Shown piece after piece: positions 17,948 through 26,409 of a stretch of DNA of 64,000 bases. Made by a program: the position numbers and the translations under genes. This DNA comes from Alloalcanivorax xiamenensis (lineage in GTDB: Bacteria; Pseudomonadota; Gammaproteobacteria; Pseudomonadales; Alcanivoracaceae): assembly GCF_009846745.1 (NCBI RefSeq), contig NZ_AQPF01000014.1, positions 1 through 64,000 on the forward strand. The letters run 5' to 3'. Position 1 is the first letter of the stretch, and the number at the start of each line of letters is the position of its first letter. Under the pieces are notes generated by a model. The model had not been told where the DNA came from, did not search any database, and was given only the letters and a program-made list of their open reading frames with translations.

Positions 17948-20407
17948 TCAGAAGCGATAAGTCAGACTCAGATCGACGTTGCGCGGCTCGCCCCAGGTAT
18001 AGGTGCTGTACCAGCTGAAGATGGTGTAATACTCCTCATCCAGCAGATTATTCACCTTCAGGCTGGCGGTAAGCCGATCGTTGAAGCGATAGCTGGCCAT
18101 GGCGTCCACCACCCAGTAATCGTCCACCGTGTGTTTGATCGTGCCCCCGTTCGGCGGGTAGCTCACATCGCCCCAGGTCTTGTCCATCCAGCGGGCGCCA
18201 CCGCCGACGGTCAGGCCGTCAAAGGCCCCGGACAGTTCATAGGTGGTGTACAAACGGAACTGATTTTCCGGACTCAGGGTATCCACTTTATCGCCGTCCT
18301 GGCGGGCGACTTTGTGAGTAAAACTGGCGTGCAAGTCCCAGCGCGGGGTCAGCGCGCCGGCCAGTTCCAGCTCGTAGCCCTTGGTCTCAACACCATCAAC
18401 AGCGCGGTAGGCAACGCCGCCGCTGGGTGTGGTACCACCGCTTTCTTCGCCGTAGTTGTCCTGCTCCAAACGGAAATAGGCCAGACTGGCGTTCAGGCGA
18501 TTGGCGAAAAAAGCACCCTTGATACCGACTTCGTAGTTATTGCCCTCCAGCGGATCAATGGTCTGTCCCTGCTCATCCTGCTTGGATTGCGGCATGAAGA
18601 TGCCGGAGTAGCTGCCGTACACGGAAACGTTGTTGTGCAGGTCGTAGATCAGCCCGACCAGAGGCACCACCACGCCGCTTTCCTTGATGCTCTCACCTTT
18701 ATAGTCGGACACCCGGGCGCCGGTGATCAGCTTCAGATCATCACGCAGATTAAAGCGGGAGGTCAGATACGCTCCTCTCTCCCGGGTCACTTCCCGGTTG
18801 CCGTAACTGTACTGCCAGTCCGGCTCCGGCACGTTGCCATCCCAATCGTAATAGTCCCCCACCGAGGTGTCATAGCCCGCTTCCGGACCATAGCCCTTAT
18901 TGGTCCAGGTGCGCTTATTGATGCTGCCGCCCACCACCAGTTCATGGCGCCGGCCGAACAGTTGAAACGGCCCGCTGGCGTAGAGATCGGCGGCGTTACT
19001 GCGAGTTTTGCCCACGTACTTGCCGGTCCACATGCCGATACCGGAACCGTCCGCCGGGTCCGGATTACCCGAGGCCGCCGCGCCCAGAGCCGCATCATAG
19101 CCGTTGATCTGATGGTTGAGCTGCAGTTTGGCGATCCACTCATTGTCGAAATAATGCTCCAGAGTGCCGAACACGGTACGGGTATACTGCTCCCAGGTAC
19201 TCCAGCGCGCGCCGTTGTTGAAGGAACGGGAGCGCTTGTTGAAATTGCCGTTGACGTCGTAGATCGGGATGCCACCCCAGGTGGAGCCGGTGGGGTCGTT
19301 GTTCTGATAGTCGGCACCCAGGGTCAGCATAGTGTTTTCCGCCACGTCCATCTCGACGATGCCGTAGAACACATCGGTCTGGCGTTCATAGTGGTCCAGA
19401 TGAGAGTGCTTGTCCTGATGGGCCGCCACCGCCCGGCCGCGCACCGTGCCATTCTTGTTCAGCGGCCCACTGACATCCAGCTCACCGCGATAGTTGTCCC
19501 TGGTGCCGGCTCCGCCGGTAATGTGGCCCTGAAAATCGTAAGTGGGCTTCTTGCGGATCAGGTTGATGGTGGCGCCGGGATAGCCGCTGCCGTTGAGCAG
19601 GCCGGTGGCGCCACGCAGCACTTCCACGCGGTCGTAGATCGCCATGTCGCTCAGGGTATTGCCCGCCGAATAGGCGGAGTCGCGCATCATCGGAATGCCG
19701 TCGTACTGGAAATTCTGAATCGCGAAGCCACGGGAGTAGTACTCCGTGCGCTCACTGTCGTAAGTGACGATGTTGACCCCCGGCATGTGCGCCATGACGT
19801 CATCAATGGAGGTCAGGTTGAAATCCTCCATCTCCTGCCGCGTCACCACACTGACCGATTGCGGCGTTTCCCGCGGCGTCAGCACCAGGCGGGTGGCGGT
19901 GGCCAGGGCGCCGGTGGTGTAGGAGCCGGTACCGTCGGTGATTTCCCCGAGCTGGTTGGCGGTCACCGAGATCGGTGCCAATTGCGCCGGCTCCGCCCGC
20001 GGCACCGGCCGCAATACATAACCGCCCCGAGGGAGCGGTTCGGCGCTCAGCCCGGTGCCCGCCAGCAGTTGGGCCAGAGCTTCGGGCACCGCGTATTCCC
20101 CTTGCAGCCCCCGGGTGGTCTTGCCCGAGGTCTGATCAGCGGTGAAGGTCAGCAACAGATTGGCGCCGCTGGCGAACTGGCGCAGCGCCGGCGCCAAAGG
20201 ACCAGCGGCGATGTGCCAGGACTGACGCGCTTCCGGCGCCGCCCTTCCCTCCTGGGCGCGCACCGCGTTGGGCGTCCAGCCCGCCAGCAACGCGGCACAC
20301 AATAACCATGGCAGCACCCGCCCCGGCCTTCCGGCCCCGGCTGCCTGAACGTCATAGCGGCTCCCCCCGCCGATACGCGAATTAATTCGGCTCGTTCTCA
20401 CGGACAT
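17948..20407 (-). CDS. TonB-dependent siderophore receptor with signalling (STN) domain
   Basis: 819-residue outer-membrane transducer of the FpvA/FhuE type. A long N-terminus with a signal (LPWLLCAALLAGWTPNAVRA) precedes an STN domain (about residues 63-130, WHIAAGPLAPALRQFASGAN) that contacts FecR. A plug domain follows (TPRETPQSVSVVTRQEMEDF, near 175-290, with GVNIVTYDSERTEYYSRGF), then a 22-strand barrel ending NVDLSLTYRF with terminal Phe. The plug resembles receptors for hydroxamate or pyoverdine-type siderophores; the ligand is not determined. Expression is expected to need the upstream FecI/FecR pair. A 500-base gap holding repeats and a transposase fragment separates it from fecR. 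Confidence 0.93.
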   Translation of the reverse strand: MSVRTSRINSRIGGGSRYDVQAAGAGRPGRVLPWLLCAALLAGWTPNAVRAQEGRAAPEARQSWHIAAGPLAPALRQFASGANLLLTFTADQTSGKTTRGLQGEYAVPEALAQLLAGTGLSAEPLPRGGYVLRPVPRAEPAQLAPISVTANQLGEITDGTGSYTTGALATATRLVLTPRETPQSVSVVTRQEMEDFNLTSIDDVMAHMPGVNIVTYDSERTEYYSRGFAIQNFQYDGIPMMRDSAYSAGNTLSDMAIYDRVEVLRGATGLLNGSGYPGATINLIRKKPTYDFQGHITGGAGTRDNYRGELDVSGPLNKNGTVRGRAVAAHQDKHSHLDHYERQTDVFYGIVEMDVAENTMLTLGADYQNNDPTGSTWGGIPIYDVNGNFNKRSRSFNNGARWSTWEQYTRTVFGTLEHYFDNEWIAKLQLNHQINGYDAALGAAASGNPDPADGSGIGMWTGKYVGKTRSNAADLYASGPFQLFGRRHELVVGGSINKRTWTNKGYGPEAGYDTSVGDYYDWDGNVPEPDWQYSYGNREVTRERGAYLTSRFNLRDDLKLITGARVSDYKGESIKESGVVVPLVGLIYDLHNNVSVYGSYSGIFMPQSKQDEQGQTIDPLEGNNYEVGIKGAFFANRLNASLAYFRLEQDNYGEESGGTTPSGGVAYRAVDGVETKGYELELAGALTPRWDLHASFTHKVARQDGDKVDTLSPENQFRLYTTYELSGAFDGLTVGGGARWMDKTWGDVSYPPNGGTIKHTVDDYWVVDAMASYRFNDRLTASLKVNNLLDEEYYTIFSWYSTYTWGEPRNVDLSLTYRF

Positions 20408-20465
20408 GCGTTTTCCTCGAATCGGTTCGTGAAAAAATCGAAGTGGTCATCAAGGGGGTGCCGCG

Positions 20466-20660
20466 AGAAACGAAATCGGGCAGAAAAAGTTGCTGCGTAA
20501 TCCGGAGAATCTGAAGGGGGAACAGGCCGGCGAGCTCAGAGCCCTCCTGGAACTGAATCAGCCACGGATGACGGTGTATCTGATGAAGGCTCAGCTCAAG
20601 GAGCTCTGGTACGCCCGCAGGGAACGCCAGGCCCGGTGGCGTTGGACGCAATGGTTCAAC
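20466..20660 (+). pseudogene. ISL3-type transposase fragment
   Basis: One open frame reads EIGQKKLLRNPENLKGEQAG and continues through LLELNQPRMTVYLMKAQLKE and LWYARRERQARWRW. This matches the conserved segment of ISL3-family DDE transposases (KKLLRNPENL, then AYLLKE-L-LW) from memory. Only about 65 codons survive, without start, catalytic residues or inverted repeats, so it is a dead remnant. It lies between fecR and the receptor gene, on the opposite strand. Confidence 0.7.
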
Positions 20661-20684
20661 ATAAGGTTATGGCCCGCAAGCCCG

Positions 20685-20720
20685 TTCGCCAGCAGGCTGG
20701 CTCCCGCAGCGGCTTCGTAG
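20685..20720. repeat. half REP-like element, copy G
   Basis: TTCGCCAGCAGGCTGGCTCC followed by CGCAGCGGCTTCGTAG resembles one arm plus centre of the REP-like family. No second arm follows. Directly beside the transposase remnant. Confidence 0.55.
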
Positions 20721-20772
20721 CCCTTCCATGCCAGCGATCGGAAAAGCGCTGGCGCTTGCCCCTAACCTCGAA

Positions 20773-20842
20773 GCGGAGCCGTGTTACGCCTTTGCGGGAC
20801 TCTGCTTCACGGTATTCCCGCAAAGGCGTAACACGGCTCCGC
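20773..20842. repeat. perfect 27-bp inverted repeat with 16-base loop
   Basis: Left arm 20773-20799 begins GCGGAGCCGTGTTACGCCTT; right arm 20816-20842 is its exact complement and ends AACACGGCTCCGC. No poly-T tract follows on either strand, so it is not a standard terminator. Its sequence is unrelated to the REP-like family. It lies 64 bases beyond the fecR stop. Confidence 0.85.
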
Positions 20843-20906
20843 TGTCCCTGATGGAGCTCGATTCCAGATCCCTCCAAACCGCGATGAACCAAAAAAATCA
20901 GGGGGA

Positions 20907-21938
20907 TCAGTCCGCGGCGTCCACCGTCACCCAGTAGCCGGTGCGCCAGTGCACCCGAACCGGCAACACACCGGGCAGGGAGGCGAGAATCTGGTCGGTA
21001 TCACGCAAGGGAAACACGCCGGAGAGGCGCAGGTCCGCCACCGCCGGATCACAGCGCAGGACACCGCGCCGGTAACGGCCAAGATCGGCGAGGAAGTCCT
21101 CCAGACGCCGATCCTCGGCGATAATCTGGCCGTTGATCCAGGCTGGTATCGGCGAGTCCGACGGGCGCGGCGCTTCAACCCGCGATTCGGAAAACGCCGC
21201 GCACTGCCCTGCCCGCACCACCACAGGTCCGCTGCCACCCTGCTCCGGAACCACCGCCACCGCGCTCTCGGCCACCACCACCGTGGTACGATCCGGCCAT
21301 TGCCGGACATTGAAGCGGGTGCCAAGGGAGCGGACCCGGCCCTGGTCGGTCTCCACCAGCAGCGGTCTCGTATTTTCGGGCTCACCGGCGGCATGTCCGG
21401 TGATCACCCAGAGCTCACCGGCAACCAGACGCAAGCGGCGCGTATCGGCGTCAAAGTCCACCGTCACCGCGCTGTCCGTATTGAGGGTAATGCTGGTGCC
21501 GTCCGCCAAGGTCCACGAGCGCTGCTCACCTGGCCCGGTGCGATAGGTTGCCGCCCATGCTCGCCAGGTCCGCGTGCGGGTACCCAGGCCACCGGTAGCG
21601 CCGGTCACCCCCGCCAGCAACAGCCAACCCAGCACCCTCCGCCGGCCCGGGGAAACCGGTTGCTTGTCCTGCGGGTAAGGGGAGAGGGTTCGGTAAGCGG
21701 CGGAACCGCCCAGCGTCCTGAAACGCCCGGTGACCGACTCGATGTGCCGCCAGGCGCGTTCATGATCGGGGTGGGCTCCCCGCCACTCCCGCCAGCGGCG
21801 CCGATCCTGCTCGGCAACGTCATCGGACATCAGCACCGTCAGCCACTGCGCAGCCTGCAGCGCCACCTCCTCATTCAACGGCTGCCCTTCCGCCATCGGC
21901 GGGCCATCACCGACATTCTCGATCAAGGATTCAGCCAT
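20907..21938 (-). CDS. fecR: FecR-family anti-sigma regulator
   Basis: 343-residue membrane regulator that carries the receptor's ligand signal to the ECF sigma factor. The cytoplasmic N-terminal domain (DUF4880) shows AAQWLTVLMSDDVAEQDRRR and HERAWRHIESVTGR. A single helix lies near residues 105-122 (GWLLLAGVTGATGG). The periplasmic FecR domain contains YRTGPGEQRSWTLADGTSIT and SLGTRFNVRQW. The C-terminal STN-binding part has LSGVFPLRDTDQILASLPGV. Lies 24 bases after fecI, so they are cotranscribed. Confidence 0.93.
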   Translation of the reverse strand: MAESLIENVGDGPPMAEGQPLNEEVALQAAQWLTVLMSDDVAEQDRRRWREWRGAHPDHERAWRHIESVTGRFRTLGGSAAYRTLSPYPQDKQPVSPGRRRVLGWLLLAGVTGATGGLGTRTRTWRAWAATYRTGPGEQRSWTLADGTSITLNTDSAVTVDFDADTRRLRLVAGELWVITGHAAGEPENTRPLLVETDQGRVRSLGTRFNVRQWPDRTTVVVAESAVAVVPEQGGSGPVVVRAGQCAAFSESRVEAPRPSDSPIPAWINGQIIAEDRRLEDFLADLGRYRRGVLRCDPAVADLRLSGVFPLRDTDQILASLPGVLPVRVHWRTGYWVTVDAAD

Positions 21939-21962
21939 CGCCGCGCGCTCCCGATGCTTTAC

Positions 21963-22472
21963 TCAAAGCGCCAGCGCGAACAGGCATTGGCGGTTGGCAC
22001 GGGTCAGGTACTGCTTCACCGAACTGGCGGACACCCCCAACCGCGCGGCAATATCGACGTAACGCAGCCCTTCCAGATGGGCCAGCAAAAAAGCCTCGCG
22101 GACCTTGGCCGGCAACCCATCCAGCGCCCGGTCCACCTGCTGCAACGCCTCCAGCGCCAACAAGCGGTTCTCCGGCGGCGGTGCCAGTTCCCGCGGCAGC
22201 GCCGCCAACATTTCCAGGTAGCTGGTTTCCAGCAACTGCCGGCGATGACGGCGGGCGATCAGGCGTCGGGCGATGGTGGCAAGAAACGGGCGCGGCTGGC
22301 GAATCGCCGGCGCGGTACCATCTTTCAATACACTGACGAAGGTGTCCTGAGCCAGATCATCGGCGACGCAGGCATCACCGAGTTTTCGATACAGCCAGCC
22401 CAGCAACCAACGATGATGGTCGGCGTAGAGCGCTTCGATCCGTTGTGGAATGGCGGGCTCGGTGGCATTCAC
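21963..22472 (-). CDS. fecI: FecI-type ECF sigma factor
   Basis: 169-residue sigma-70 family member with region 2 (YADHHRWLLGWLYRKLGDAC, ADDLAQDTFVSVL) and region 4 (LDGLPAKVREAFLLAHLEGL, YVDIAARLGVSASSVKQYLT). It directs RNA polymerase to the receptor promoter once released by FecR. A strong Fur-box-like palindrome lies 45-66 bases upstream of its ATG, so iron should repress the pair. Length and order match the fecIR arrangement. Confidence 0.93.
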   Translation of the reverse strand: MNATEPAIPQRIEALYADHHRWLLGWLYRKLGDACVADDLAQDTFVSVLKDGTAPAIRQPRPFLATIARRLIARRHRRQLLETSYLEMLAALPRELAPPPENRLLALEALQQVDRALDGLPAKVREAFLLAHLEGLRYVDIAARLGVSASSVKQYLTRANRQCLFALAL

Positions 22473-22516
22473 GATGGCAGCGCGATCCTTTCAGGCTTTC
22501 AAACCCGGGGTTACAA

Positions 22517-22538
22517 GATAATGAGAATTGATCTCATT
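22517..22538. promoter_or_regulatory. candidate Fur box
   Basis: GATAATGAGAATTGATCTCA followed by TT has arms AATGAGA and TCTCATT around a five-base centre and closely follows the GATAATGATAATCATTATC consensus. It lies just upstream of fecI and could also overlap control of the hydrolase gene on the plus strand. Confidence 0.75.
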
Positions 22539-22622
22539 CTATATAGGCGGACGTTACTTCGTAAACACCCATAATGCCCGGACGTGTGAATCACTGGATC
22601 AGCAGGCCGCCCTCATATTTCA

Positions 22623-22659
22623 AAAAAGAATATACATTTTTGTATTTATTCCTTTTAAG
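22623..22659 (+). promoter_or_regulatory. AT-rich element, copy 1 (shared with 32591-32628)
   Basis: AAAAAGAATATACATTTTTG followed by TATTTATTCCTTTTAAG. A nearly identical stretch precedes the EAL gene; the final 17 bases match at 15 positions, and both copies end 53-58 bases before a plus-strand start codon. The strong AT bias contrasts with the GC-rich surroundings. It may be a promoter plus activator site such as CysB; this is inference. Confidence 0.5.
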
Positions 22660-22712
22660 ATTTTCAGCGGACGATATCCTGTGTGGACATCCATTCCGGC
22701 AGGACTCCGCCC

Positions 22713-23312
22713 ATGTCCCTCGAGTATCTGATCATCCCCGGTTGGCACGGCTCTGGTCAGGACCATTGGCAAAGCCACTGGCAGAACCAGTTATCCGCGA
22801 GCCGCCGCACCCGCGTGCGCGACTGGCAGTTGCCGGACCGGGAAGACTGGATCGAAGCCCTGCACCATCTGGTCAGTACCAGCACTGCTGACCGCGTGAT
22901 TCTGATCGCTCACAGTCTGGGCTGCGTCACTGTCGCGCATTGGGCCCGCCGCCATGGCCAACAATGGGCTCATCGAGTGGCCGGGGCGTTGTTAGTGGCG
23001 CCAGCGGATGTGGAACGGGACACCGCACCGGCGGCATTGCGCGGTTTTGCTCCGGCGCCCATGGAGCCGCTGCCGTTCCGGTCGGTTCTGATTGGTTCCA
23101 GCAACGACCGCGCCGCCAGTGCCGCCCGCGCGGAGCATTTCGCCGATGAGTGGGGGAGTGATTTCGAGTTACTGCACGGTGTTGGGCATATCAACGTGGC
23201 TTCCGGACATCATCGCTGGGACGAGGGCCGTCATTATCTGCGGCGCCTGACCCGGGATCTCCCGCCAACGCCGATACCGGACCGGCACTCTCTTTTCTCC
23301 TTGGCGCATTGA
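22713..23312 (+). CDS. RBBP9/YdeN-family alpha/beta hydrolase
   Basis: 199-residue serine hydrolase of the RBBP9/YdeN group. The oxyanion-side motif PGWHGSGQDHWQSHW is near the N-terminus. The nucleophile elbow IAHSLGC holds Ser68, the acid is Asp132 (GSSNDRA) and the base His159 (GVGHINVASG), so the triad is complete. Cytoplasmic, no signal. ATG 22713 is chosen because the family starts with the strand EYLIIPG; the ribosome site is weak. The substrate of bacterial members is unknown. A paralogue at 33.6 kb lacks the serine. The upstream AT-rich element matches that before the EAL gene. Confidence 0.88.
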   Translation: MSLEYLIIPGWHGSGQDHWQSHWQNQLSASRRTRVRDWQLPDREDWIEALHHLVSTSTADRVILIAHSLGCVTVAHWARRHGQQWAHRVAGALLVAPADVERDTAPAALRGFAPAPMEPLPFRSVLIGSSNDRAASAARAEHFADEWGSDFELLHGVGHINVASGHHRWDEGRHYLRRLTRDLPPTPIPDRHSLFSLAH

Positions 23313-23350
23313 ATGTAGGCTTGATGCCGTTTTTCCATGGAATCACCCGC

Positions 23351-23380
23351 ATGAGTTCCGCCAAGAAAGCCGAGAAATAA
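23351..23380 (+). CDS. CmlA-type leader peptide MSSAKKAEK
   Basis: Nine codons, ATG to TAA, encoding MSSAKKAEK. From memory, the leader that controls integron-borne cmlA is MSTSKNADK: same length, five identical residues and two conservative changes. In that system chloramphenicol stalls the ribosome on the leader and opens a hairpin over the exporter's ribosome site. Here the stop codon abuts an 11-bp stem-loop (23381-23413), and the exporter starts 96 bases downstream. A GGA lies nine bases before the ATG. Too short for similarity statistics, but position, length and sequence all agree. Confidence 0.8.
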   Translation: MSSAKKAEK

Positions 23381-23473
23381 GCCGCAACAACCCCTTTTCC
23401 TCGTTGTTGCGGCGGTCCGGAGAACTTCGTTGTTTCCGCGAAGCGCCGCGAGATAGTTTTTTGCGGAGATGAT
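23381..23473 (+). promoter_or_regulatory. predicted translational attenuator of the cmlA-like gene
   Basis: Hairpin 1 pairs 23381-23391 (GCCGCAACAAC) with 23403-23413. Hairpin 2 can pair GTTTCCGC (23432-23439) with GCGGAGAT (23463-23470), covering the GGAG that precedes the GTG start at 23477. The freed right arm of hairpin 1 (around 23409-23414) can alternatively pair with CGCCGC at 23444-23449, giving a plausible switch. Drawn by hand; energies not calculated. Confidence 0.6.
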
Positions 23474-23476
23474 TTC

Positions 23477-24676
23477 GTGCGCTCTGAAGATGATGCTCTT
23501 TGGCGGTATTCCCTTCCCGCCACCTTACTGCTGCTCTCTCCTTTCGACTTGCTGGCCTCCCTGGGCATGGACATGTACTTACCAGTGGTGCCGCTCATGG
23601 CCGACGTTTTCAGCGTCGACCCCGTCACCATTCAGTGGACCTTGACCACTTATCTGGTTCTGCTCGGCGTCGGACAGCTTCTGTTCGGGCCGCTTTCCGA
23701 CCGCCTTGGACGCCGCCCCATTCTTCTGGGTGGCGGACTCAGCTACGCCGCCGCCTCATTCGCGCTGGCCGCCGCGCCGTCCTCCGAGCTGTTCCTGGCT
23801 TTTCGTGTGCTTCAGGGCGCGGGGGCATCGGCCTGCCTGGTGGCTACCTTCGCCACCCTTCGCGATATCTACGCTGGTCGCGAGGAAAGCCGTGAGGTCT
23901 ACGGTTTGCTGGGTTCCATGCTGGCGATGGTGCCAGCGGCGGGCCCGCTGCTGGGTGCCGCGGTGGACCACTGGCTCGGCTGGCGCGCTATCTTCACCTG
24001 CCTGGGTGTGGCGATGGCCCTGGCGGTCATCATGGCCTGGCGGTTCTGGCCTGAAACCCGTCGACGTCAGGCCTCCGCAATATCGGCATCGGCACTGCTG
24101 CTCCCCCTCCGGCGTGTTCATTTCTGGCGTTATACCCTGGGTTACAGCGCGGCGATGGGAAGCTTCTTTGTATTCTTCTCCACCGCCCCCTGGCTGATGA
24201 TGGAGCGGCTGGCTTTGTCATCCCTGGCGTTCAGCCTATGGTTCGCCACCGTGGCACTGGCAATGATGCTCACCGCTCGCGTATTGGGAAAGCTGGGTGG
24301 CCGATACGGCGTCCCGCGTCTCCTGCGAACCGGCATGATCTGCCTGTTGGCGGGGGGGTTGCTGCTGGCGCTCACCGAAACGTTGATACCGCAATCGCTG
24401 TTTGGCTTTATCACACCGATGTGGCTGGTTGGCATTGGTATTGCCATCACGGTCTCGGTGACACCCAACGGCGCGCTATGTGGTTTGGACCACATAGCCG
24501 GCACGGCCACCGCTTTGTACTTCTGTCTGGGAGGGCTGGTGCTTGGCGGACTGGGGACGCTGGCCGTGACTCTGTTGCCGGCCTACTCCGCCTGGCCAAT
24601 CGTGGCCTACTGCCTGACCCTGGCCACGGCGGTACTGTGCCTGTCCTGGTTCAAAGTCAGTGAGGAGGAGCGCTGA
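23477..24676 (+). CDS. cmlA-like: CmlA-family chloramphenicol efflux MFS transporter
   Basis: 399-residue, 12-helix drug:proton antiporter of the Bcr/CflA group. It resembles CmlA across its length: LLLLSPFDLLASLGMDMYLP near residues 16-35, the MFS signature FGPLSDRLGRRP near 72-83, ATFATLRDIYAGREES, MGSFFVFFSTAPWLMM, and APNGAL-like TPNGALCGLDHIAGTATAL. Family members export chloramphenicol and sometimes florfenicol. GTG 23477 aligns with the known N-terminus (RSxxxxWRYSLxAT). Codon composition looks like the host's, and no integron attC or transposase adjoins it, suggesting a resident chromosomal gene. Confidence 0.88.
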   Translation: MRSEDDALWRYSLPATLLLLSPFDLLASLGMDMYLPVVPLMADVFSVDPVTIQWTLTTYLVLLGVGQLLFGPLSDRLGRRPILLGGGLSYAAASFALAAAPSSELFLAFRVLQGAGASACLVATFATLRDIYAGREESREVYGLLGSMLAMVPAAGPLLGAAVDHWLGWRAIFTCLGVAMALAVIMAWRFWPETRRRQASAISASALLLPLRRVHFWRYTLGYSAAMGSFFVFFSTAPWLMMERLALSSLAFSLWFATVALAMMLTARVLGKLGGRYGVPRLLRTGMICLLAGGLLLALTETLIPQSLFGFITPMWLVGIGIAITVSVTPNGALCGLDHIAGTATALYFCLGGLVLGGLGTLAVTLLPAYSAWPIVAYCLTLATAVLCLSWFKVSEEER

Positions 24677-24712
24677 TACGGGCAGCGCTTGATGAGCGGA
24701 AGGCCGCCGGCG

Positions 24713-24736
24713 GCTGTCCCACGATCGTGGGACAGC
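24713..24736. terminator. 24-bp perfect palindrome between convergent genes
   Basis: GCTGTCCCAC-GATC-GTGGGACAGC is fully self-complementary and lies between the converging cmlA-like gene and ahpF. It has no T-tract, so termination is likely but not certain; it would act on both strands. Confidence 0.5.
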
Positions 24737-24752
24737 GCTGTCGCGCCAAGGA

Positions 24753-26324
24753 TCAGGCGGCGTCACTCACCGAAGCGCGGATCAGATGGTCGAAGGCGCT
24801 CAACGCGGCCTTGGCCCCTTCGCCCATGGCGATGACGATCTGCTTGTACGGCACCGTGGTGACGTCACCGGCGGCGTAGATGCCGGGAATGGACGTCTCG
24901 CCGCGAGCGTCGGTGATGATCTCGCCGTGGCGGGACAACTCCACCGTGCCCTTGAGCCAGTCGGTGTTGGGCACCAGACCGATCTGCACGAACACGCCAG
25001 CCAGCTCCACGCGGTGCTCTTCACCACTGTCGCGGTCCTTGTACAGCAGGCCGTTCACCTTGGCGCCGTCACCGGTGATCTCGGTGGTCTGAGCATTCAC
25101 GTGCACGGTGACGTTAGCCAGGCTGTGCAGTTTCTTCTGCAGCACGGCGTCGGCACGCAACTTGGTGTCGAATTCCAGCAGCGTCACATGCTCGACGATG
25201 CCGGCCAGATCGATGGCCGCTTCCACGCCGGAGTTACCGCCGCCGATCACCGCCACGCTCTTGCCTTTGAACAGCGGGCCGTCACAGTGCGGGCAGTAGG
25301 CCACGCCGCGTCCCCGGTACTCTTTCTCTCCGGGCACGTTCACTTCGCGCCAGCGGGCGCCAGTGGCCAGAATCAGCGTCTTCGTTTTGAGGCTGGCACC
25401 GGAGGCGAAACGGATTTCATGCAGGCCGCCTTCGCTGTCCGCCGGAATCAGCTGCTCCGCGCGCTGCAGATTCATGATGTCCACGTCGTACTCACGGACA
25501 TGCTGCTCCAGCGCCGTGGCCAGTTTCGGCCCCTCGGTCTCCTTCACCGAAATGAAGTTCTCGATGGCCATGGTGTCCAGCACCTGGCCGCCAAAGCGCT
25601 CGGCGGCGACACCGGTGCGGATACCTTTACGGGCGGCGTAGATGGCGCTGGCGGCACCGGCGGGTCCACCGCCCACCACCAGCACATCGAAGGCCTCCTT
25701 GGCGTTCAGTTTCTCGGCATCACGCTCGGCGGCGCCGGTATCCAGTTTGGCGAGGATTTCCTCCAGCCCCATACGGCCCTGGCCGAATTCTTCGCCGTTC
25801 AGGAACACACTGGGCACCGCCATCACCTGGCGCTGGTCGACTTCGTCCTGGAACAAGGCGCCGTCGATAGCCACGTGTTTAATGTGCGGGTTCAGTACCG
25901 CCATCAGGTTCAACGCCTGGACCACGTCCGGGCAGTTCTGGCAGGACAGGGAAAAATAGGTTTCGAAGCGAAAGTCACCTTGCAGCGCTTGCACTTGCTC
26001 GATCACCTCGTCGCTGACCTTGGGCGGATGGCCACCCACTTGCAACAGCGCCAGCACCAGCGAGGTGAATTCATGGCCCATGGGAATACCGGCGAATCGC
26101 AGGCTGATATCACCACCAACGCGGTTCAGACTGAATGAGGGCCGGCGCTCGTCATCGCCGTCTTCACGCAGGGTGATCTTGTCGGACATCGCCTCGATTT
26201 CGCGCAGCAGCGCCGACAGCTCCCGGGATTTGTCGCCATCATCCAGGGACGCGACCATTTCAAACGGTTGCGTGATGCGCTCCATGTAGGATTGCAATTG
26301 GGTTTTCAGGTTGGCGTCCAGCAT
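24753..26324 (-). CDS. ahpF: alkyl hydroperoxide reductase subunit F
   Basis: 523-residue flavoprotein disulfide reductase that recycles AhpC with NADH. The N-terminal tandem thioredoxin-like region holds the redox pair Cys128/Cys131 (SCQNCPDV). The FAD domain begins VLVVGGGPAGAASAIYAARK, the NAD domain VAVIGGGNSGVEAAIDLAG, and the active-site CPHC is at Cys344/Cys347 (AYCPHCDGP). ATG 26324 (MLDANLKTQL) is preferred to one five codons upstream because GGAGACC sits at correct spacing and homologues start there. 85 bases after ahpC, same operon. Confidence 0.97.
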   Translation of the reverse strand: MLDANLKTQLQSYMERITQPFEMVASLDDGDKSRELSALLREIEAMSDKITLREDGDDERRPSFSLNRVGGDISLRFAGIPMGHEFTSLVLALLQVGGHPPKVSDEVIEQVQALQGDFRFETYFSLSCQNCPDVVQALNLMAVLNPHIKHVAIDGALFQDEVDQRQVMAVPSVFLNGEEFGQGRMGLEEILAKLDTGAAERDAEKLNAKEAFDVLVVGGGPAGAASAIYAARKGIRTGVAAERFGGQVLDTMAIENFISVKETEGPKLATALEQHVREYDVDIMNLQRAEQLIPADSEGGLHEIRFASGASLKTKTLILATGARWREVNVPGEKEYRGRGVAYCPHCDGPLFKGKSVAVIGGGNSGVEAAIDLAGIVEHVTLLEFDTKLRADAVLQKKLHSLANVTVHVNAQTTEITGDGAKVNGLLYKDRDSGEEHRVELAGVFVQIGLVPNTDWLKGTVELSRHGEIITDARGETSIPGIYAAGDVTTVPYKQIVIAMGEGAKAALSAFDHLIRASVSDAA

Positions 26325-26409
26325 GCTGACGGTCTCCATGAACGATTAACAGAATGTCGATTGAACCCCGGGCCCTCGGGCCCGGGATTGATCCATGCCA
26401 AAGGCGGGA

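Noticed and set aside
18131..20305. 724-codon plus-strand open frame opposite the TonB receptor
   Set aside because: Antisense shadow; composition rich in His, Gly and Val with no recognisable domain or ribosome site.
23477..24676. cmlA-like gene as a recently acquired integron cassette
   Set aside because: No attC-like site, integrase or transposase adjoins it, and base composition resembles neighbours.
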